A DNA stretch of 64,000 bases from Lysobacter enzymogenes (GCF_017355525.1 NZ_CP067395.1:5406501-5470500); one strand, 5' to 3'; positions 9,615-18,128 are shown, numbered from the stretch's first letter. A program made the numbers and translations. The notes: generated from the letters alone by a model not told the origin.

Positions 9615-10070
9615 TCACTGCGGCGAACGGAACGCGTTGAGCGCCACCCAGGTCCGCGGCGTCATGATTTCGAACAAGCCCGCGCGCGCCGTGCGCCGGC
9701 CCAGCACCACCAGCGCGTGGTCGCGGCTGAGCAGCCAGCGCGCGCCGGCGGCCTGGGCCAGCTCCAGGAATTTCTGGTCGTCCGGATCGGCGCAGCGCGG
9801 CAGCGGCGCGGCGTCGGCGGCGGCGACGCCGGCGAACGGCCGCAACAGTTGGTCGTAGTCGCGCAGGCACGACGCGCGCAGGTCGGCGTCGAGCGCGAGC
9901 TTGGGGTAGTCGAGGATGCGCTGCCATTCCGCGCGGCACTCAGCATCGGTGACCGCGGCGACCGCGCCTTCGCGCAACGCCTGCAGCAGCGGCGCCGCGG
10001 CCGGATCGCGGAACGCGAACAGGTCCAGGCAGACGTTGCTGTCCAGGACGATGCGCGGCGCGCCGCTCAT
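9615..10070 (-). CDS. PIN-domain protein (COG1569-like), orphan
   Basis: A 151-residue PIN-fold putative ribonuclease. Acidic residues expected for the metal site are visible: VLDSNVCLDLF (Asp near residue 9), ECRAEW near 45, DPDDQKFLELA near 100 and SRDHALVVL near 117. Members of this subgroup are often annotated as toxin components, but no antitoxin-sized gene precedes it. Instead it follows a lipoprotein gene by 16 bases on the same strand, so it may be the last gene of the lipoprotein operon. Function as a toxin is therefore not supported by context. Confidence 0.85.
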   Translation of the reverse strand: MSGAPRIVLDSNVCLDLFAFRDPAAAPLLQALREGAVAAVTDAECRAEWQRILDYPKLALDADLRASCLRDYDQLLRPFAGVAAADAAPLPRCADPDDQKFLELAQAAGARWLLSRDHALVVLGRRTARAGLFEIMTPRTWVALNAFRSPQ

Positions 10071-10086
10071 GCGCGCGGCCGCGGCG

Positions 10087-10815
10087 TCACAGGTCGTCCT
10101 CGCCGGGGAACGACACGCTCAGTTCGCCGACCCGCAGCAACGCGCCCTGCTTGGGATAGCGTTTGTCGTCGCTGGAGAATTCGCCGTCGCCGATCGGCAC
10201 CGCGGCTTGCGCCGGCGCGTCCTCGGCCAGGCTCAGGCGCGCGTTGCGGCGCAGCGGATCGCCGTCCTTGGGCGCGAGCGCGCCGCCGTTCCAGTCGCTG
10301 ACGATGCCGCCGTAATCCCAGTCCAGGCCGTAGAAACGCAGCGGCTTGCCGTTGAGTTTCGCCAGATCGGCCAGCGGCAGGCCGATCTTGATGCCGTTGT
10401 CCAGGCGCCAGCGGCTCCCGGCGTCGTCGACCACCGCCAGCGACAGGCCGCGCAGGGTTTGGCTGTCCTGGAAGTACAGGCGCGCGCGTCGCGACGGGTC
10501 GTCGGCGAACAGGCGCACGCCGCGGAATTCTTCGCCTTCGGCGCCGGGCAGATGCTCGTCGATGGCGACGTTGTCGGCGCCGAACAGCTGGCGCAGTTGT
10601 TCGATGCCGATGTCGGGCGCGAGCGCGCCCGGCAGCACGTAGTCGGTCGCCGGCGCGAGCGCGGGCCGCACGGATGCGTCGCCGGGTCGCGCGGCGGCGG
10701 CGGCAGGCGCCAGCGTTTTCGGCGCAGGCGCTTGCGCTGCGGGCGCCGCCGCTTCGCGCTGGCACGCGGCCAGCAGCGTCAGCGCGACGGCGAGCGCCGG
10801 GCGAGCGGCGTTCAC
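10087..10815 (-). CDS. Putative lipoprotein, unknown function
   Basis: A 242-residue exported protein. The preferred start is the GTG at 10815-10813, which overlaps the TGA stop of the upstream gene (GTGA), implying translational coupling. From this start there is a short signal peptide with lipobox LAAC (ALTLLAACQ), followed by an Ala/Pro-rich linker of about 40 residues and a globular domain containing RLYFQDSQTLRGLSLAV and WRLDNGIKIGLPLADLAKLNGKPL. Expected to be anchored in the outer membrane. I do not recognise a characterised family. The reading frame extends further upstream, but that part is the antisense or overlap of the neighbouring lipoprotein gene. Confidence 0.8.
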   Translation of the reverse strand: MNAARPALAVALTLLAACQREAAAPAAQAPAPKTLAPAAAAARPGDASVRPALAPATDYVLPGALAPDIGIEQLRQLFGADNVAIDEHLPGAEGEEFRGVRLFADDPSRRARLYFQDSQTLRGLSLAVVDDAGSRWRLDNGIKIGLPLADLAKLNGKPLRFYGLDWDYGGIVSDWNGGALAPKDGDPLRRNARLSLAEDAPAQAAVPIGDGEFSSDDKRYPKQGALLRVGELSVSFPGEDDL

Positions 10816-11564
10816 GGCTTGAGTTCGCGGATGTCGGCGCTGGCGATGCGCCAGGCGCGCTGTTCGGCGCTGGCGCCGTCGACCACGGCGCGGCGCAAGG
10901 TGTAGGCGCCGACGTAGCGGCGCTGGCTGCCGTCGCGCTGGGTCGCGGTGATCGACACCGGCACTTCGATATGGCGCTGGCCGGCGCCGGCGTCGACCCG
11001 GCCCGGCGGCGCCAGTTCCACCGACACGCCGGCGGTCTGGGCGAAGCCGTTGGCGAACTGCTGCGCGTCCTGGCCGCTGGCGCGGCCGCCGTCGGACCAC
11101 AGCGCATAAGCGCGCTCGTAGCGATGGGCGTTGATCGATGCGTAGTAGTCGCGCACCACCGCGACCGCGTCTTCCGGCGTGGGCTCTCCGGCGGGCGTGG
11201 CGGCGCCGGCCGCATCGACGGCGGCCGGATCGTTCGCGGCCGGCACCGGTGCGGCCGGGTCGGCCGGGCTGGCCGGCGCATTGGGATCGGTCGCGGGCGG
11301 CGCATTCGGGTCGGCCGGCGGCAGCGGATTGCCGTTCTCGTCGAGTTGCGGCGTCGTCGCCGCCGGCGCGCCGGTCTGGCCGGGCTCGCCGGCGTTGGGC
11401 ATGCCGGTGATGCTGCCGCGGCCGCCTTCCGGCGCCGGCAGCGTCGAGGGATCGCCCGACGCCTGGCCGTCGCCGGCGGCGGCCGGGTCCTTGCCGCCGC
11501 AGGCGACGAGCGCGGCCGCGATCATCGCGGCGGTCAGGAGGGCGAGGGCGGGCGATGAGCGCAT
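10812..11564 (-). CDS. Putative lipoprotein with NTF2-like C-terminal domain
   Basis: A 250-residue lipoprotein. Signal peptide and lipobox LVAC (AAALVACGGK), then about 100 residues of Pro/Ala/Asp low-complexity linker with DPNAP and PADP repeats, then a compact domain starting DAVAVVRDYYASINAHRYERAYALW, typical of a small alpha-beta cone fold. Its end (RRYVGAYTLRRAVV...AWRI) resembles the end of the separate lipoprotein at 11816-12355. Translationally coupled to the downstream lipoprotein by a GTGA overlap. Start ATG 11564 places the signal peptide correctly. Role unknown; anchored periplasmic sensor or envelope factor is a guess. Confidence 0.82.
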   Translation of the reverse strand: MRSSPALALLTAAMIAAALVACGGKDPAAAGDGQASGDPSTLPAPEGGRGSITGMPNAGEPGQTGAPAATTPQLDENGNPLPPADPNAPPATDPNAPASPADPAAPVPAANDPAAVDAAGAATPAGEPTPEDAVAVVRDYYASINAHRYERAYALWSDGGRASGQDAQQFANGFAQTAGVSVELAPPGRVDAGAGQRHIEVPVSITATQRDGSQRRYVGAYTLRRAVVDGASAEQRAWRIASADIRELKP

Positions 11565-11689
11565 GGCGGAATCCTGGAAAACCGGGGCGCGCCGGAGCGC
11601 GAGATTGCCGCAGTGTAAGGCGCGGGGCGCGGCGGCGGCGTTCGCGGTTTGGCGTGCCGTTGGGGTGGGGTTCGAAGTGGCGGGAGCGT

Positions 11690-11769
11690 CCGCGGTCGCG
11701 GCTCGCGCCGCTCCTGCAAAAAGCGACGCAGTATCCGCAGCCCCTGTAGGAGCGGCGCGAGCCGCGACC
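11690..11769. repeat. REP-like pair (family A)
   Basis: A minus copy (CGGTCGCGGCTCGCGCCGCT, from about 11690) and a plus copy (CCCCTGTAGGAGCGGCGCGA, from 11741), convergent, in the gap between two lipoprotein genes. Confidence 0.85.
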
Positions 11770-11815
11770 ACGAACCCTCCCGCTCGTGCCGAAACGCCCC
11801 GCAGCCCGTCCGGGC

Positions 11816-12355
11816 TTACTGCAACGTCGCCGCCACCAGCACGCCGGTCAACTCCCAGCGCTGCTCGACCTGATTGCGCCGCAGCCGATACCAGCCCTTG
11901 TAGCGGCGGTTCTCGCCGTCTTCCAGGGTCGCGCGCAATTCCACCGGAATGCGCAGCAGTTCCGGCACCGGCTCCTTGTCCAGCGGCTCCGGCGCCTGGT
12001 TCTCGATCTTCAACGCGCGCAGATTCTTCAGCGTGCGCAGATCCGATTCCTCGTTGCCGCGCGGCGCGCGCTGGTAGCCCCAGAACTTGCCCGCTTCTTC
12101 GGGTTCGCCGGCGCCGATGCGCTGCAGATAGCGGTGCAGGGTGTCGACCGCCTCGCTCATGGCCTCGTTGCGCTTTTTCTCGATGGCCAGCGCGCGCAGT
12201 TCGGCGGCGCTGGGGCCGCTGACGGCCTGCGGCGCGGGCGTGGCGGCCGGCGTCGTGGCGGCGGCGTCGTCGGTTTCGCCGGCGTGGCGTTGGCAGGAGC
12301 AGCCGACGAAGGTCAGCGCGAGCAGGGCGGGAATCAGCAATCGCATGTCGGCCAT
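11816..12355 (-). CDS. Putative lipoprotein, paralogue of the neighbouring lipoprotein C-terminal domain
   Basis: A 179-residue lipoprotein with signal core LLIPALLALTF and lipobox FVGC followed by a second cysteine (GCSCQ). A short Ala/Thr/Pro linker leads to a domain with a helix (RNEAMSEAVDTLHRYLQRIGAGE) and terminal strands PVELRATLEDGENRRYKGWY and RLRRNQ...WELTG. These last strands can be aligned by eye with the end of the lipoprotein at 10812-11564, suggesting duplication. ATG 12346 (MRLLIP) is an alternative start. Function unknown. Confidence 0.82.
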   Translation of the reverse strand: MADMRLLIPALLALTFVGCSCQRHAGETDDAAATTPAATPAPQAVSGPSAAELRALAIEKKRNEAMSEAVDTLHRYLQRIGAGEPEEAGKFWGYQRAPRGNEESDLRTLKNLRALKIENQAPEPLDKEPVPELLRIPVELRATLEDGENRRYKGWYRLRRNQVEQRWELTGVLVAATLQ

Positions 12356-12435
12356 CCGCGGACGCGCCGGTCGGCGCCGTCGGCGATGCTAACGGTTGCG
12401 CGCGGCGCTGGCGAACGCGGCGGCGGGGAACGCGC

Positions 12436-12550
12436 AGAGGGTCACGAAGCGGCGGGTGGCGAGGCCGGGTGTTGCGAAGCGGCGGCGCGTGAAGCCGGGA
12501 GCACGAAGTCGGCTGCTACGAAGCGGCAGGGCACGAAGCCGGAAGCGGCC
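12436..12550. repeat. Degenerate short tandem repeat around ACGAAGCGGC
   Basis: The gap 12356-12634 contains seven or so imperfect copies of a 14-17 base unit with the core CGAAGCGG or GAAGCCGG (for example CACGAAGCGGCGG, TTGCGAAGCGGCGG, CTACGAAGCGGCAGG, GCACGAAGCCGG). There are in-frame stop codons in several phases, and no gene is evident. Confidence 0.6.
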
Positions 12551-12634
12551 GCCCCGACGCGAAGTCCGGCCGCCACCGCTGGTTCCCGCCGCGGACCGCA
12601 TCGACGGCGCCGCGGAGCGATCGCGCGCCTGCGC

Positions 12635-13381
12635 TCAGCCTTGCTGCGCGTCGCGCAACTGCTGCTCCAGCCGCGCCTTCAGCGCCTCGTCGATCTTGAG
12701 CTGGCGCGCCAGCTCGTCGAGATAGGCGCGTTCCATGTAGTTCTGTTCGTCCGCCGCCAGCAGGCTGGCCAGGTACATTTCCGCGGCGATTTCCGGGGTC
12801 TGCGCGGCGCGCGCCACTTCGGCCGGATCCAGCGGCTTTTCCAGCTCCGCGTGCAGCCACGAGCGCAGTTGGGTATCGCCGTCGATGCGCACGAACTCGC
12901 CTTCGATGGCTTCGCGTTCGCGCGCGTCGATGTGGCCGTCGGCCTTGGACGCGGCCACCAGCGCCTGCAGGATCGCGCGGCTGTGCAGCTCGGCCTGCGG
13001 CGGCGGCAGGCGGTCGACGGTGCGCGGTTCGGCCGCGCCGGGGCCTTCCTGCTGGCGCTTGTAGTCGCCGTAGGCCTTGTAGGCCAGCACGCCGACCGCG
13101 GCCACGCCGCCGGCGAGGGCGAACTTGCCGGCGTGCTTGCGCAGTTTCTTGTTGCCCAGCAACAGGCCGAGCGCGCCGCCGGCGAGCGCGCCCTTGCCGA
13201 AGTCGGCGTTGAGCAGGCCGCCGCGCTTGTCGTCGCTGCGCTGGCTGTCCTCGCGCGGGCCGCGCTGCGGTTCGCTGCGCGCCAGCGGGTTGCCGCCGCC
13301 GAGCAGGTCGCCCAGTCCGCCGCCGCCGAGGCTGTTCTGGGCGGTTTTCAGCAACTGGTCGAGAAAGCCTTGGGTCTTCAT
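12635..13381 (-). CDS. DUF533 (YebE-like) TerB-fold protein
   Basis: A 248-residue protein of the YebE/DUF533 group. Layout: a short N-terminal amphipathic segment (FLDQLLKTAQ), a Gly-rich stretch with GGLGDLLGGGNP, a glycine-zipper-like hydrophobic region about residues 60-105 (GKGALAGGALGLLLG and AGGVAAVGVLAYKAYGDY), then a C-terminal TerB-like helical domain with ILQALVAASKADGHIDAREREAI, which carries the acidic DGHID metal-site-like motif. Probably membrane-associated. Physiological role is not established for the family. Single gene on the minus strand. Confidence 0.9.
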   Translation of the reverse strand: MKTQGFLDQLLKTAQNSLGGGGLGDLLGGGNPLARSEPQRGPREDSQRSDDKRGGLLNADFGKGALAGGALGLLLGNKKLRKHAGKFALAGGVAAVGVLAYKAYGDYKRQQEGPGAAEPRTVDRLPPPQAELHSRAILQALVAASKADGHIDAREREAIEGEFVRIDGDTQLRSWLHAELEKPLDPAEVARAAQTPEIAAEMYLASLLAADEQNYMERAYLDELARQLKIDEALKARLEQQLRDAQQG

Positions 13382-13494
13382 GCGCGGCGCTCCGGTTCGA
13401 GGTCGTGAATCTCCGACCTGTGGCTGCGCCGGCCCCGGTTCAAGCCGCCCGGCGCCGCCGCGGCGCGCGCGTAAAGCCCGGATTCAAGCGCCGC

Positions 13495-14130
13495 TCAGCG
13501 TTGCTGCACCGCCAGGCGCAGGCCCAGGGCGATGAACACGCTGCCGGTCAGGCGTTCCTTCCAGCGCCCGCCGCCGGCGCCGAAGCGGCGGCCGAAGCGG
13601 CCGACGGCGAAGCTCAGCATCAGGCTGTTGCTGAGCCCGATCATCGCCAGCAACGCGCCGAGCACCAGGAACTGCAACCACACCATGCCGCGCTCGGGAT
13701 GCACGAACTGCGGCAGAAAGGCGAGGAAGAACAGCGCCACCTTGGGATTGAGCACGCCGGTCATGACCGAGCGCAAATACACCTGGCGCGCCGACACCCG
13801 CGCCGGCGGTTCGACTGCGGCTTCCGGGTCGGCCGCCGCGGCCGGGCCGCCGCGCCAGGCCTTGAGGCCGAGCCAGATCAGATAAGCCGCGCCGGCGTAC
13901 TTGAGCACCTCGAACGCCAGCGCCGAGGTCGCCAGCAGCGCCGACAGGCCCAGGCCCGCGGCCAGGGCGTGGATCAGGGTCGCCGTTTCCAGCCCGAACG
14001 CGGCCTGGATGCCGCGCGCGGTGCCGCCGGCGGCGCTCTGGGCGACGATCCAGGCGGTGCCGGGGCCTGGTATGAACACCAGCACGGCGGCGGCGACGAG
14101 GTAGGCGGCGAGGGTGGCGGCGTCGAACAT
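13495..14130 (-). CDS. LysE/RhtB-family amino-acid exporter
   Basis: A 211-residue inner-membrane protein with the characteristic N-terminal signature AAAVLVFIPGPGTAWIVAQSAAGG, followed by AAFGLETATLIHALAAGLGLSA and LKYAGAAYLIWLGLKAWR. Five to six transmembrane segments with a hydrophilic linker around residues 108-125 (GGPAAAADPEAAVEPPARV). Expected to export a small amino acid or homoserine-lactone-like compound. No regulator is adjacent. Length and start are standard for the family. Confidence 0.93.
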   Translation of the reverse strand: MFDAATLAAYLVAAAVLVFIPGPGTAWIVAQSAAGGTARGIQAAFGLETATLIHALAAGLGLSALLATSALAFEVLKYAGAAYLIWLGLKAWRGGPAAAADPEAAVEPPARVSARQVYLRSVMTGVLNPKVALFFLAFLPQFVHPERGMVWLQFLVLGALLAMIGLSNSLMLSFAVGRFGRRFGAGGGRWKERLTGSVFIALGLRLAVQQR

Positions 14131-14278
14131 GGCGTAGGGGCTTGAGAGAGGCGGAGTGAAGTCTGCGCCCGGCCGAGAGCGGCGCCAAGCGGGACGGGAC
14201 GGTTGCGGCAGGACGACGGTTTACCGCGGATCGATCGGTGGAGTTCGCGCAGCCAGGGACTGCGCCTGCACGCCCGTG

Positions 14279-14671
14279 CTACGGCGAAGGCGTCGCCGCG
14301 ACCGCGTCGCCCTGGCGCAACTTCTCGATCGCCGCAACGAAGGCCTCGGTGCCCGGCCACTGCCCGATCCGTCCGAGCTTCTTCGCCCCGCGGAACACCA
14401 GGAACGCCGGAATCCCGTGCAGGCCGAAGTGCGTGGCCATCGCCGGATCCTCGTAGACGTTGTCGTGCAGCCACTCCACGTCGGGCCAGCTGAAGCGCTC
14501 CTGCGCGAGCAGCATCTGGCCCTTGGCGATGTCGCAGTTCGGACAGTCCTTGCCCCACAGGAACAGGATGCGCAGATGGCCGTCGTCGGGCAGGAACTCG
14601 CCCAGGCGCGGGTGCCGGACCAACTGCATCGGGAACTGCCAGAAGAAGCGCGGGTGGGCGATTTCGCTCAT
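14279..14671 (-). CDS. Thioredoxin-fold protein with CPNC motif
   Basis: A 130-residue cytoplasmic protein with no signal peptide. The redox motif is CPNC (Cys43, Cys46), preceded by the strand LRILFLWGKD; the cis-proline is in GIPAFLVF (about residue 93), and KKLGRIGQWPG completes the fold. It differs from classical thioredoxin by the Asp-Cys-Pro-Asn-Cys active site and an N-terminal extension FFWQFPMQLVRHPRLGEFL. Possibly a dedicated reductant for an unknown partner. Neighbours give no clue. Confidence 0.85.
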   Translation of the reverse strand: MSEIAHPRFFWQFPMQLVRHPRLGEFLPDDGHLRILFLWGKDCPNCDIAKGQMLLAQERFSWPDVEWLHDNVYEDPAMATHFGLHGIPAFLVFRGAKKLGRIGQWPGTEAFVAAIEKLRQGDAVAATPSP

Positions 14672-14777
14672 CGCGCCATGCTACTGCGCAGGCGCGCGGC
14701 GGGCGCGCCGTCCGGCGGACGCTGTGTCCCGTCGGTGCGCCTGCGGCCGCGCGCCCGCGGGCCACGACGCGCTGCGC

Positions 14778-16232
14778 TTACTGCGCCGACAGTCGGTACA
14801 GCGCGCCCGGGAACGCGTCCAGCGCCACGTCGATGCGGTTGGTGCTGGTGCCGACCACCCGCCACTGTCCGGCGTCGAAATCGTATTGCTCGACCTTGAC
14901 CCACCACTTGTTCAACCCGATCGTCGCCGCGCCCGCGGCGTCGGGGTTGCGGCGGGCGAAGAACACCAAAGCGCGCGCATCGGTGCCGAGCCCGTACTCG
15001 CCGGCGAGCACCTGGTCGTTGGAAATCCAACCTACCAGTTCGCCGGTCTGCACCGACAGTTTGTTGTCGACGAAGCCGCGGTAGGCGTACGCCGCGAGTT
15101 CGGCCTGGGCCTGGCGCGAGAAACCGTGCAGGCTGGTCTGATCGCTGGCGAGCGGGGTGAGCTGGTTGTCCTGGTCGATCAGGCCCATCGTATCGGCCGG
15201 CCGGCAACCGCCGACGATCGCCTGGGTGTCGTTGGCTTCCTTGAGGCAGACGCTGTGGCTGACGTAGTTGGCCAGGCCGCGGCCGCCGAACGCGTAGAAC
15301 CAGCTCGCGTACCAGCGCAGCTTGTGGAAATTGGCGTAGTCGAAAGGATCGCCGTTGGCGACGGCCTTGGTGGTCTTGGCGTTCTGCAGATACGCCACCG
15401 GCACCTGGCCGCGGCTGCGCGCGATGTTGGACACGATCGACATGTTCCAGGCCAGCAAGCGGTCGCGCGCGACCGTGCAGTTCTGCAACGACGGCACGAA
15501 CGGATAGAAATTGAACGCCAGATAGTCCGGCCGCGCCGCTTCGGCGATGTTCTGCGCGTAAGCGGAGTAGCGCACGACCATGTCGTTGAACTTGCCGTTG
15601 TCGACCGCGCCGCTGGCGCAGTCCACGCCGTACTGCGGCGGGTCGAGGTGGCTGGGGTTGGCGCCGGACACGTAGGAGTCGTTGTTGGCGAACAGCGGCA
15701 GCAGGTTGATGAAGATCTTCATCTGCGCCAGTTGCGGGTCGGACTTGACGCACTGGGTCAGGCCGCCGACATGGCCGATATCGGCCTCGCCGGGCTCGTC
15801 GACGTAGTGCAGCCCGGCGAACGCGGCGCCGTACTTGGCCTTGAGCGGCAGCAGTTCGCCGGCGACGCGGCCGGAACGGTAGGTCGCGCAATCGGCGGTG
15901 CCTTCGTTGCCCTTCTTCGAACTTTTCCAGGCCCAGCCTTCGTAGGTGTAGAAGTCCAGCCCGCGGTCCTTGATCGGCTTGGCCAGCCGGTCGAGATCGG
16001 CCGCCCGCAGCGACGGCAACAGGAAATGCTTCGCGCCCATGCGCGCGAGCCGGTCGATGGTCTGCTCCGCCAGCGCCGGCGTGCGCGCATAGCAACTGTC
16101 CAGATTCGGTTCGAGCTGACAGTTCTCGGCGGTCATCATCACGAACTCGCCGTCGACCCATTGCTCGGCGGCCAACGACGGCAGCGGCAGGGCGGCGGCG
16201 AGCAGCAGGCTCAGCGGGACGATCGGCTTCAT
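14778..16232 (-). CDS. Secreted glycoside-hydrolase-like TIM-barrel protein (putative)
   Basis: A 484-residue exported protein; signal peptide 1-21 (LSLLLAAALPLPSLAA). The first 350 residues show alternating strand-helix units of a TIM barrel, with LHYVDEPG near residue 140 (acid at a strand end), KIFINLLPLF, and DYLAFNFYPF, all in positions reminiscent of retaining glycosidases. The last 120 residues form a beta-sandwich-like tail (ALVFFARRNPDAAGAATIG, WWVKVEQYDFDAGQWRVVG). Eight or more cysteines suggest disulfides. ATG 16232 is chosen because it gives the signal peptide. The enzymatic call is inference; no family signature was matched exactly. Confidence 0.6.
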   Translation of the reverse strand: MKPIVPLSLLLAAALPLPSLAAEQWVDGEFVMMTAENCQLEPNLDSCYARTPALAEQTIDRLARMGAKHFLLPSLRAADLDRLAKPIKDRGLDFYTYEGWAWKSSKKGNEGTADCATYRSGRVAGELLPLKAKYGAAFAGLHYVDEPGEADIGHVGGLTQCVKSDPQLAQMKIFINLLPLFANNDSYVSGANPSHLDPPQYGVDCASGAVDNGKFNDMVVRYSAYAQNIAEAARPDYLAFNFYPFVPSLQNCTVARDRLLAWNMSIVSNIARSRGQVPVAYLQNAKTTKAVANGDPFDYANFHKLRWYASWFYAFGGRGLANYVSHSVCLKEANDTQAIVGGCRPADTMGLIDQDNQLTPLASDQTSLHGFSRQAQAELAAYAYRGFVDNKLSVQTGELVGWISNDQVLAGEYGLGTDARALVFFARRNPDAAGAATIGLNKWWVKVEQYDFDAGQWRVVGTSTNRIDVALDAFPGALYRLSAQ

Positions 16233-16379
16233 GCGGGTACGGTTCCTTGGGAAAGCAGGCAGGACATGCGCGGCCAGCGCTTGCATGGGCCATGCGGGGA
16301 TGGACCATGCGGGCCGTCCGCGGCCCGATGGCGTGCCATTGTGTGCCTGTGCGGTCTCAGTCGCCGCGAACTGCGGGGC

Positions 16380-17639
16380 TTACTGCGCGACCAGCTGAAT
16401 CCCGTGCTTGCGGAACGCCCCCAACACCGCGTCGTAGATGTCCGAGGCGACGTTGTTCTGCCCGTTCTCCGGATCGGAAATCCAGAAATGCCCGTCGAGC
16501 TGGATGCCCTTGTCGTTGACGCCGGTGATGTACATGTGCGGCGCCGGCTCCTGCAGCACCCGCGGCTGCGCGTTCATCGCCGCGACGAACAGCTCGCGCG
16601 CCACGCTCAGGTCGGCGTCGCCCTTGACCAGCACGCCGCAGACCAGGCGCAGGTTCCGGTCCGACCAGGATTGATTGACGATCACGTTGTTGGTCAGCAG
16701 ATCGTTCGGCACGATCGCCTCGACCCCGTCGCGGGTGCGGATCATGGTGTAGCGCACGGTCATGCGGGTGACCCGGCCGGACACCGAGTTGCTGACGATG
16801 TTGTCGCCGACCCGCACCGATTGCTCGAACAGCACGATCAGCCCGCTGATGTAGCTCGCCGCCAGCTTCTGCAGGCCCAGGCCCAGGCCGATGCCGAGCG
16901 CGCCGCCGAACGCGGCCAGGGCGGTGATGTTGATGTTGCTGACGGCGAAGATGGTCAGGGTCGCGGCGATCCAGATCGCCACGCTGAAGATGCGCGACAG
17001 CGCCAGGATGAAGTTCGGCTGCAGGGTGCGGCTGCGGCGCAGCAGCTTGGTCACGCTCTTGTCGCCCCACAGCGCGACGATGGCGATGACCACGCCGCTG
17101 ATGAGGCCGCCGATCAGGCCCTGGCTGGAAATCTTGACGCCGCCGAACTCGAAACTGGCGCCGTACAGCTTGGCCAGGGTCTGGCTGCGGTCGACGAACA
17201 CCGCGACCACCAAGGTCAGCCACGCCACCACTGTCACCGCGCGCAGCATGATCTTCAGCGGCAGGGTCGGGCGGAACAGCAGCTCGACCACCGCGCCGAA
17301 AACGCGGATGACCAGGAACAGCAACAGCAAGGTGCCGGCCAGGCCGATCAGCGGATTGTCGAACGAGCCGCCGAACAGACTCAGCCCGCCGAGCACGAGC
17401 AAGGTCAGCGCCGGCGTGCACAGGTATTCGACCAAGGTCGACAGCACCGGCCGCTGATGGCCGAGCTTCTGCTTGAGCTTGCGCGTGGCCAGCACGCCGA
17501 TCGCGACCGCGACGCTGAGCGCGAGCAGGGCGACCAGCAGGTCGGTCGGGTTCGACACCACGTCCATGGCGTCGGAGACGACTTCGGCCAGCTCCGGATC
17601 GTGTTCCAGCGGCGGCTTGGGGGCGGTGGCGGCGCTCAT
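16380..17639 (-). CDS. MscS-family mechanosensitive channel
   Basis: A 419-residue inner-membrane channel that opens under osmotic down-shock. Four hydrophobic segments lie in the first 200 residues (LLVALLALSVAVAIGVLAT first). The pore helix and beta domain follow: ALAAFGGALGIGLGLGLQKLAASYISGLIVLFEQSVRVGD, with the Gly/Ala ladder of MscS TM3, then VTRMTVRYTMIRTRDGVEAIVPNDLL, the classic beta-domain signature. The ATG at 17639 overlaps the TGA of the upstream DUF4087 gene (ATGA), so the two are coupled. The frame extends further upstream only across that gene. Confidence 0.95.
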   Translation of the reverse strand: MSAATAPKPPLEHDPELAEVVSDAMDVVSNPTDLLVALLALSVAVAIGVLATRKLKQKLGHQRPVLSTLVEYLCTPALTLLVLGGLSLFGGSFDNPLIGLAGTLLLLFLVIRVFGAVVELLFRPTLPLKIMLRAVTVVAWLTLVVAVFVDRSQTLAKLYGASFEFGGVKISSQGLIGGLISGVVIAIVALWGDKSVTKLLRRSRTLQPNFILALSRIFSVAIWIAATLTIFAVSNINITALAAFGGALGIGLGLGLQKLAASYISGLIVLFEQSVRVGDNIVSNSVSGRVTRMTVRYTMIRTRDGVEAIVPNDLLTNNVIVNQSWSDRNLRLVCGVLVKGDADLSVARELFVAAMNAQPRVLQEPAPHMYITGVNDKGIQLDGHFWISDPENGQNNVASDIYDAVLGAFRKHGIQLVAQ

Positions 17640-18067
17640 CGGTCGGTGCTGTAGTCCGGTTCGAGTTTGGTCAGGGCGCGGTCGCGGCGGCATTGCGCCA
17701 GCGGCTTGCCCTTGGCCGAGAGGATGCGGGCGATGTTGTGGTCGGGGCCGGTCACGACCTTCAAGCAGGCGCAGCCGTAGCCGTAGCCGCGGTCGTCGCC
17801 TTCGTGCGCGACCCATTCCTTCTTCGACGGCGGCGCCGGCCAAGGGCCTTCGGCCTGGTGCCCGCCCTGGATGCCCACGGTCCATTCCGCATCGGGATCG
17901 ATCAGCCAGGCATTGCCCGGGGTCGGGTTGATGAACCAGCCGCAGCGCGTTTCCGGCTTCGGCGGCGCGGCGAGCGCGGCGCCGGCCAGCAAGGCAGCGG
18001 CGACGGAGAAAGCCATGCGCGGGAACCGCATGCGCAGCGAGAGCGGGGGACGTCCGTTGTGGGTCAT
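17636..18067 (-). CDS. Secreted DUF4087 protein
   Basis: A 143-residue protein with an Arg-rich N-terminus and signal peptide (core FSVAAALLAGAALA, cleavage before APPKP). The mature part carries the DUF4087 signature: CGWFINPTPGNAWLIDPDAEW and VGIQGGHQAEG, then YGYGCACLKV and a terminal Cys in AQCRRD. Four cysteines suggest a periplasmic disulfide-bonded fold. Its stop overlaps the MscS start, suggesting a linked envelope role, but no function is known for the family. Alternative internal starts (MRFPRM) would shorten the signal n-region. Confidence 0.9.
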   Translation of the reverse strand: MTHNGRPPLSLRMRFPRMAFSVAAALLAGAALAAPPKPETRCGWFINPTPGNAWLIDPDAEWTVGIQGGHQAEGPWPAPPSKKEWVAHEGDDRGYGYGCACLKVVTGPDHNIARILSAKGKPLAQCRRDRALTKLEPDYSTDR

Positions 18068-18128
18068 GCGCGTTCTCCGTGAGTTGCGGCCATGGTAGCC
18101 CGCGCGTGCGTCGCGTCGTCCTGCGCGC

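Noticed and set aside
9615..10070. Toxin-antitoxin module
   Set aside because: No antitoxin-like gene is adjacent; the PIN gene trails a lipoprotein operon.
14460..17654. 1064-codon plus-strand frame
   Set aside because: Mirror of the thioredoxin-like, TIM-barrel-like and MscS genes; no signature.
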